DNA of 64,000 nt from Phycomyces nitens (Eukaryota > Mucoromycota > Mucoromycetes > Mucorales > Phycomycetaceae): positions 496,001-560,000 of the forward strand of contig JAHRBC010000006.1 of the NCBI GenBank assembly GCA_022702545.1, given 5' to 3'. Numbering within the stretch: position 1 is the first letter of the stretch; each line of letters opens with the position of its first letter. Positions 57,043 to 64,000 of the stretch are shown piece by piece. A model generated the notes under the pieces. That model had not been told where the DNA came from and ran no database searches. It saw nothing but the letters and a program-made list of their open reading frames with translations. A program made the translations under genes and the position numbers.

Positions 57043-59114
57043 CTAGAACTGGAGGATAATGCGGACTGTACTGTCTGCCTTGATTTCCCACTCGACAACA
57101 ATGACAGCATCCTCTTTAATATGTTGAGCGACCACTGCATCTTCCACTAGTACCAATATTGTGTCACCCTTGTACTTGATTGTTTTGTCTGTCCGTGGGA
57201 TATCCATGGCTGATTTAGGACGCTTCCATAGAACAGCAGATACTCGGTCTATATGAAGAACCAGGACAGAACACAGCTTGACGGTGAGCTCTTGGACCGT
57301 AAGGCTCTCGAGGTGGATTCTTTCAAATTGCTCACTGCCGGTCCTATTTGACACGGGAGTCATTGGCTGTGTGATGGATTGGTTGCGATAGGGTGTAGTG
57401 ATATCCACATAAAAGGAGAGGACTATTCCTAAAAGAAAAAAGGAGGAGGAGGAGTGTGAGATAGATACTTGTCCTATTCATCAGGTCTATATAATTTACC
57501 TGGCACTTTTATCCTCTTATTGACTTCAATTGGGCTAATGTCAGGAACAAACGATCGTTGGTAATTAGGCGGCTGGTCGGCCTCATAATCTTTTTCAAAA
57601 GGATACTCATATCCTCGCTTGATGCCCAAACAGCTTGTCTGAACCCACTCATTCTCTTCCTGGACAGTGTTCTGTAAGCCTTGAGAGTAGCCGAGTCTAG
57701 AACCATTGTAGACCATTGGCTCATAAGAAAGGGGCGAGGTCTGAAGAGTGCCAGACATTGGAAAATGGTTCATCTGGCCAGTGACGGCTTCATGGGCCAA
57801 GACCGTGTCTGTGCTAAAAGGTGCAGACAAAGGGCGCAATGCGAACGTGCTCGGGGGTGTAAAGGTCTTGTGGAATAGAGATGAAGGTGCGGTCATGATT
57901 CTATTGTGGTTTCTGAGCTGGCTGCCCCGGTAACTTCCTCCTGACTGTCGTTGTTCGTCATTTGCAGCGTGGCGAAAAGAATCGAGACTAGGAGACGTAG
58001 GGATCTCGCCAAACACACTGTAGGGCAGAGGATGATTGTACATGAGCCACATGGGATTGTTTTGCTGATCTCCTTCGGCTAATAAAGTAGAGAGTTAGAC
58101 ATGTATGGTTGTAGTAATACATTGACATACTGTAGACCTTGTCAAATTGCTTTTTAATTTGCTTGGCATCATCTTTGTTTTTGCGCTCTGCTCCCTAAAC
58201 AATTATATAAATGAGCTAGTGGACAAGGGATCTTTTTTTTTTTGATTGATTCTTACCTTGTCTCTAAACAGCTTAATCTTGCTAAATGAACGTTCAAGAT
58301 AGGTATATGAAAGTGCCTTTGCGTCCTCGTTTGAGAACTGGGGGCTCAGGTCTGTAAAATTGCCGGCCCACTGCAGAGCCGATGGGCTGTTGAGATCAAT
58401 TGCTGGCCAGAAAACATGGCTTTCCATGTGTGCTCTTAATGGAATCCCCTTTACACCCTTGATTCTTGAAAAGTCGGTCGAGAGGCAATTGAACCGAGCA
58501 AATATCTTTGCACCTTCGCACCCATTCCATTCAAATGTAATCTTATCAAAGCTTGGGTATCGTACATTGTGGACCCCACTAGATTGCTTTACATCTGTGA
58601 TCAAACTGGTCAATATCTTGATAAATTAGCCAGCTTTAACTTACCAATATCAATGGCCCTTGCTTCATCAGAGCACTTTTGTTGGCTCACCCAGAACTTC
58701 CAATAGTTGAGGGCGACCTTTCTGTGAGAGGGGTCATGGAACATGATCACAAGTGTGCTGGTTATCATTCCATCAAACGCTTGCCGGTCATTGAGCTGGA
58801 TTGCATAGGCCTGACCGCGGTTAAGATATGTCACTGGTGACTCCTCGGTCTTTTGGGTAACGGCAGTCGGTGCTAATGGACCAAACCAAACCAAACGGTT
58901 ATTATCTCTAAAAAAGACATGGATCCAAAGGTCTGGGGCTGTGCTCCCACAAACACACACACACACACACTGAAAAAGTAACCTACCTTGGAGGACAATA
59001 TGGAATCGTAAATGGCTAGTGTGATAAAGATAAAGAGGTTAGCACGTGTAGTGATGATGGTGGACCGTGCGATCCAATCGAGAATATGCCCTAGATACTC
59101 CTTGAAAAGTATGC

Positions 59115-59149
<35 letters not shown>

Positions 59150-60247
59150 AATGGTCTTTGCCACTGCACCAACAAGAACGTGGAGCAGTCTTTTCCAGCA
59201 AAAAAGAAAAAAAAAAGGGTTGCCACCACCCCCCCTTTTTTGTGTGTCTTTCAGCAAGGCGGATGGTAGATCCCATTAAAGCATTTTCCATGCTTGATCT
59301 TATTCTTTCTTGTAGCCCATTCAATGTTATATATATATATATATATGTTCTCCTTTTTTGTTGTTGGTGTTGTTGTTCACTCCTCTTTATAATTGCGGGT
59401 GTCTTTAGACCATGCTGTGGCTTTCCTTTAACTTTCTTTTTTTTCCTCTTCATTTGCGCCTCCCACAAATGCACGCATCATGCACATCAATAAAGTAAAT
59501 AAAGAAGCTTACGTTTTAGGCGATTCTTCATCAACTGGATCTGGTATGGTCGGGTGTAGTGTAAAAAAGGGAGGGCAGGTGGCTTCGATTGAGTGTTTCA
59601 TAAAAGATGATGTGTCGTCCATCTCTGCCGAGTTCATAGAGTATGTATCGCGCCGAGAGAGGGTGTCGTTTGCACTCTGATGGCGAGGGTGGTATCTTGA
59701 ATGGAGGTGGGAGGGCAGGCCACCAAATGAGACCCCAGGAGAGGTGGAATGGGGTCGTTTCCCATGAGCATTCAAGGTGTCAGAGACCATCTGAGGAAAG
59801 GCTGGGTAGCGAAGAGTGGTGTCATAGTGGGTTAGGACGGGCACACGGGAGTTGGCAGTTGGAGATGTAAGGATAGAAGAGGTGTTGGACTGGACAAGTG
59901 TAGAACTAGGCGAGTATGGTGCGTGGGATCCAATGGCATGGTCTCCATAGCCTGGAATGCTGTTGAACGTATTGGAGTCTGTTGGATAGAATCGAGAGGA
60001 TACCAGGTTAGATGCGAGACTTGTGGGAGAGACAGCCGCATGAATGCTCTGGCCATGTTCCAGGATTTCTGGACTAGAGAATGCGGTGTGGATTGGAGAG
60101 ATATGAGGTGAAGCATAGGTTCGCGAGGAATAACCAAAGGTTGGTGTCAACATGATATTGTCTTGTGTCGAGTATGACCGAGACAAGGATGATAATATAT
60201 TAGACTGATTGGCGTGCTTATATGCTGAAGGATCAGGGGTAGGCGAC
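57043..60247 (-). CDS. Grainyhead/CP2-family transcription factor
   Basis: Seven exons join in frame: 60247-59513, 59015-58987, 58872-58645, 58594-58257, 58194-58131, 58078-57500 and 57428-57043. The first exon begins at an acceptor (TTCATAG), so a 5' exon with the true start is probably missing; the first ATG inside it is at 60153. The CP2 DNA-binding domain is clear: HLRFHIVLQAPTA, SPVTYLNRGQAYAI, VIMFHDPSHRK, then VRYPSFDKITFEWNGCEG, ARFNCLSTDFSRIKGVKGIP. A long Ser/Pro-rich linker follows. The end (QFERIHLESLTVQELTVKL onward) matches the ubiquitin-like dimerisation domain of the family. In animals Grainyhead controls epithelial barrier genes; in Neurospora a homologue is needed for conidial separation, so a cell-wall remodelling role is plausible. 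The intron at 59016-59512 is unusually long and full of simple repeats. Confidence 0.92.
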
Positions 60248-61650
60248 CTATGAATACATTTTAATAATAATAATAATAATACTAATACTAATAATAATGC
60301 TTATAATAATAGAAAAAAAAAGAGACCTAGCTCTAAAAACAAAAAATAAAAAATAAAAAATAAAAAACTATCCCTTTGCCTCCTCAATTTTACTACTTAT
60401 ATATATATATATATCTTCTATTGCCAGAAACTGTAACACTATTATGACTATTGATACTAACTGTTCCAATGCAAGTGTCTTTACACGTGAATTTAATGGG
60501 TACGAGTGGCAAGAGGGGCTGTAAAACATATACTTTTGACTATACAACATTAGTGATACTGCAAGAAGAAATACAGAAAAAAAATAGATATATACATCAA
60601 TAAGCATTGGAGGGGATGTGTAGATGGAGACTAATAAAGGAGTACAGATGACAACCTTGACATTTGCATGCAATGGATCTCCAATTTACCTTTTTTAAAG
60701 TTCTTTCTTTACGAGTGCACGGCCAACGATTTGGTGGGTGGTCAAAGAGAGTATAGATGAGATCTTGGGAAATGTATAGGGTATAAGATGGAAAGAATGT
60801 TGTGAATAACAAGAGAGGACTTTATAGATGCAAATGAAAATGTATATATAAATATATATATATATATATGTATACAAAGGTTAAAGAAGTATAATATATG
60901 TATATATATAAATATAAATATATTTATATTTATAAATGTGTCGAATATATCAATCAAAAATGTATAATATATGTACAGTTTTATGTAAAAATAAGATACA
61001 AGAGCTTGATATAAAATATATAAAAAAAAGGGGGGAGGGAGGGCCAACAACAACAACAAAATATATAGCTACAGCACAAAAAGGAAAGAAAGATAAGAGA
61101 AAGAGAAAGAGAGAGAAAGGATGCTCTATCTAATACTTCCTCTAGACCATAAAGACTTTAGAAAAAATATCGTGCTACCCACACGTTTGACTCTAAAGTG
61201 GTCTGAGCATTTAAAGCAGACAAGATTTGTGTACCGTAAAGAGCAAAATATATAATCCCAAGAGTATCTTTTTTGATTAGTTTATTTGGTGGCAAAAATC
61301 TACATAAACGGATAGACGGCCATCTCAATTGAGTGAATGATCGATTGTGTTGATACTAGTATCATTAATATTACTTGCCAGTGCATTTGTATACTGCAAA
61401 CCAAATGCTTTACTAGTAATCGATCATCAATACATAAATAAATAAATAAATATTTACTTTTATTGAAATATAAATTGAAAAAATTGAAATATATGTTTGT
61501 CTTTATGGTTTACTAACAAACCAATGTCATGAATCAATGCGAATCGTAATGGCAGGGAGAATAAGGTAGCACACACGGAATTATTCTAGTGCTTCAAATA
61601 AAGGGGAATATGGCTGTCCAAAAATAAAGGAGCTTTTGGGATCTATAGAA

Positions 61651-61715
<65 letters not shown>

Positions 61716-63215
61716 GCAATAATCGGTAGGGAGCATAACACTTAACAAACATTCACCTATCAATTTTTAAGGGGAATTAAGAGAACCATACAACGTAGAT
61801 CTCTCAAGGGGAACAAGGAGTCCTTTGCTGACTCTGGGAAGACTTTTTATGGTCAATAGAAAACTCTCTATACAATGTCACTTTCTTTTTTAATAGACTA
61901 TGATGCCCATTTCGATACTTAAATGCCTTTGGTCATTAATTGATGAGCAATACAAACACTTGTGCTCTAATCTAAAAAACAAAACAAAACATAAAATCCC
62001 CTGTATTGCCCATACCGTAACTCTACAAAGTTTTTTCTTGTGGTTCAAAAGGAGTGTACCAAAATCAAAGATCGAGGAGGACCACCTTGGCATGGGGAAA
62101 AATACTAAATTAAGAATAATGCAAATGTTGTTGGTTCAATCTCTTTCTCTTTCTCTCGAATAATATTCATGTACATACAAATTGATCCTTGGCCAAGCTA
62201 TTACTAATAAGCCAAAGGTATATATTATGTTGTTGATTAATATATATATATATTTTATAATATTGCTAGCTTGTATTCTACCTAGACCTTGTTTATCCAA
62301 GTTTAACAACAATCTAATCCTAAACCAAAAAGATTTTCTTAAAAAAAAGAGGTTTCTCATGTCCATATTTTTCTTTTTGACAAAACCGATAGTCTAAATA
62401 TCCCATTCTACCTCCTGCAGCCATGATGATATGCTATCCTGTCTCTACTCCGTCAAGAAAGACAAAAAGAGTAACCAGAATGGAATCTAAAGTGTTGTCT
62501 CTCCATCTTATGGCTTTATAGCGATCAAGGAGATCACCAGAAGCCTAGAACTGACTAGTATTATGTCTTCATTTTCATTAAAGGTAAACCTTTTTGGTGC
62601 CTTTACGAGTGCTACGGGATTAGAGTTGATTGAAAAGAAATGAATCTCAATTACCAGAACTTGTCTCTCGGAGCATATTTCCGATAGCCATTTCTACAGA
62701 CCTCTTTTGTTATCAATCTTTATTATTCCCTCTTTTATTTTTATTACCGTGTTTTGGCTATATAGATCCAGACAGTAAGTTTTTTGCAGTGTAATGTCGT
62801 GAAATTTATTGGCAATTCTCCAAGTGTCTTGGCCATATGTTACCAGTCTTTTTAAGCTTGGGCTACAGTGTCACAAAGGTCATGTAACGCACGATCCATC
62901 AGACTAGTGACCATGAGATAGCATCGTGTCTCTCTTTGCTCTTTCCAAACCATTTTCACACAAACTTGCGTTTAATTTATATTTGTGTTGCAGAAATACA
63001 AAAAATGCCATGTAGCTAAAGATATATACATATTTATGTGTGTGTGTCTCCAGCATACAACCTTGGCACTTGAATTCTAAAATCAGGAATGATGCTGCCT
63101 TTCTCTCTCTCTCTCACGCACACATACATTCATACATACATACGTTAGTACACTTTATATATATATTTATTTTCAATCAATATCTTAATATATATTTCAC
63201 TCTATCCAGCCTGGC
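60248..63215. other. Three-kilobase intergenic region with simple repeats
   Basis: Should contain the missing 5' exon and promoter of the CP2 gene. It holds (AAT)n at 60264-60300, (TAAAAAA)n near 60338-60366, and (AT)n near 60860. The longest perfect (AAT)n of the window, about 20 units, is at 61651-61711. No other supported gene. Confidence 0.5.
61651..61711. repeat. (AAT)20 microsatellite
   Basis: An uninterrupted AAT run of about 61 bp in non-coding DNA. On the minus strand it gives an artificial poly-Leu frame. Confidence 0.9.
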
Positions 63216-63753
63216 CTAATTCCAATCCTCTCCATCAAATCCAATGAATCCCTATATAGTGGTGTGAGTACCATATAAAAAAAGAAAAACCATCTTGTCT
63301 TACCGTCAACAAGAAGATGGGAAAGTATTTTTTCTTTTCGATCAATGAACACCCTACAATACACGTCAGATACCGTCATGAAAACCCATGTTACCTACAG
63401 TTCCAAGCAGACGTCAATCGACCGTCAATACAGCTTCCGGCATCAAAGTAATTGTCTCCCCCTGATCCATCAAATCCAAATCGAAAAAAGTCATCTAAAC
63501 ACAAGTACAACGTATGGCAAGTCAGTTTAGCTCATCATAATCATCATCATTATCATTAAAGACATCCAGAAAAAAAAAGACTTACAGAGAATGTCCTTTT
63601 TGCACTTGTCTACACCACCAAATGTATCTTCCACATAGCTCTCGAGCTCCTTATCTTGGTCTAGGCAGTCTAGTCTGTCAAGGGTTCTGATGATCGGTGT
63701 CAAGATGCGAGACACTTGGTTGTACTGTATATTGTCATTAGTATTATTTAAAA

Positions 63754-63795
<42 letters not shown>

Positions 63796-64000
63796 GTTTA
63801 CCTTGTCAATAAACATGAATGAATTCGGAACATTCTTGTCACCCAGATGGACAGCACTGCTTCCAACCCAAGATCCTCCTCTCTTTTGAGCACGTCCAAG
63901 GATCTTTTGCATTGCACGTCCAACACCAGGGCAGGTCTGTATACGCTGCAATCCCTGTCCTGTGTTGGTGAGTCTGTAGGGACTGGAGGAAAGCAGATCG
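63216..64000 (-). CDS. UPF0652/DUF2009-family protein, C-terminal part, cut by the window edge
   Basis: The gene runs in from the right edge on the minus strand and ends at TAG, 63216-63218. Exons joined in frame give RLTNTGQGLQRIQTCPGVGR, then GSWVGSSAVHLGDKNVPNSF, FIDKYNQVSRILTPIIRTLD, ESYVEDTFGGVDKCKKDIL, FFRFGFDGSGGDNYFDAGSC, and a final exon GFIGFDGEDWN. This succession is characteristic of the conserved eukaryotic UPF0652 (DUF2009) family, whose function is unknown. At least four introns are present, one containing (AT)n at 63760-63791. A C-terminal GFxGFDG motif ends the protein as in relatives. The 5' half lies outside the window. Confidence 0.85.

Noticed and set aside
63748..63951. 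A frame ending in IYIYIYIYIYILYF.
   Set aside because: The tail is translated (AT)n intron; the real exon ends at the GTAAAC donor after FIDK.

Overview
The window is nuclear DNA of a filamentous fungus, most likely an early-diverging mould of the Mucorales type; the exact species is an inference. The evidence is short spliceosomal introns (about 45-100 bp, GTAAGT-like donors), AT-rich intergenic DNA full of (AT)n, (AAT)n and (GA)n microsatellites, a Ste12 factor that carries both the STE domain and two C2H2 fingers, a fungal C-24 sterol methyltransferase, a fungal-length ATP synthase subunit j, and the Arp2/3 complex. Several open frames begin at TTG; I placed starts at ATG codons instead.

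Layout. 1-1.8 kb: a left-truncated possible transcription factor and the Arp2/3 subunit ARPC4, both on the minus strand. 3.0-19.4 kb: one uninterrupted plus-strand reading frame of 5459 codons. It encodes a secreted giant protein with a Gly/Ser-rich silk-like segment followed by about 43 near-identical 61-residue repeats. This is the outstanding object of the window. 20.1-24.3 kb: a peroxiredoxin-fold protein that has lost its catalytic residues, lying directly downstream of the SUMO E1 subunit UBA2. 24.6-30.5 kb: a small His/Asp-rich protein, a small membrane protein and a Sel1-repeat protein. 31.3-37.9 kb: an unrecognised three-exon gene, a zinc-knuckle mini-protein, TMA7 and AVL9, the last two only 92 bp apart. 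38.9-43.3 kb: degenerate DNA with a three-copy tandem repeat, a decayed coding stretch, a tRNA-Gln(TTG) gene and a Tc1/mariner transposase relic. 45-46.5 kb: ERG6. 47.6-50.2 kb: STE12. 51.7-55.6 kb: an F-box protein, ATP18 and a cytochrome P450. 57.0-60.2 kb: a Grainyhead/CP2 transcription factor. 63.2-64 kb: the 3' part of a UPF0652/DUF2009 gene.

Most genes are ordinary housekeeping or regulatory genes with no operon-like logic. Possible biological themes are cell surface and membrane (giant secreted repeat protein, ERG6, P450) and developmental transcription (STE12, CP2/Grainyhead). The giant gene has no introns although its neighbours have many. It has a strong TATA box and internal higher-order repeats of exactly 732 bp, which points to rapid recent expansion. 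Exon boundaries given here come from reading splice consensus and preserving frame; they were not checked against transcripts.
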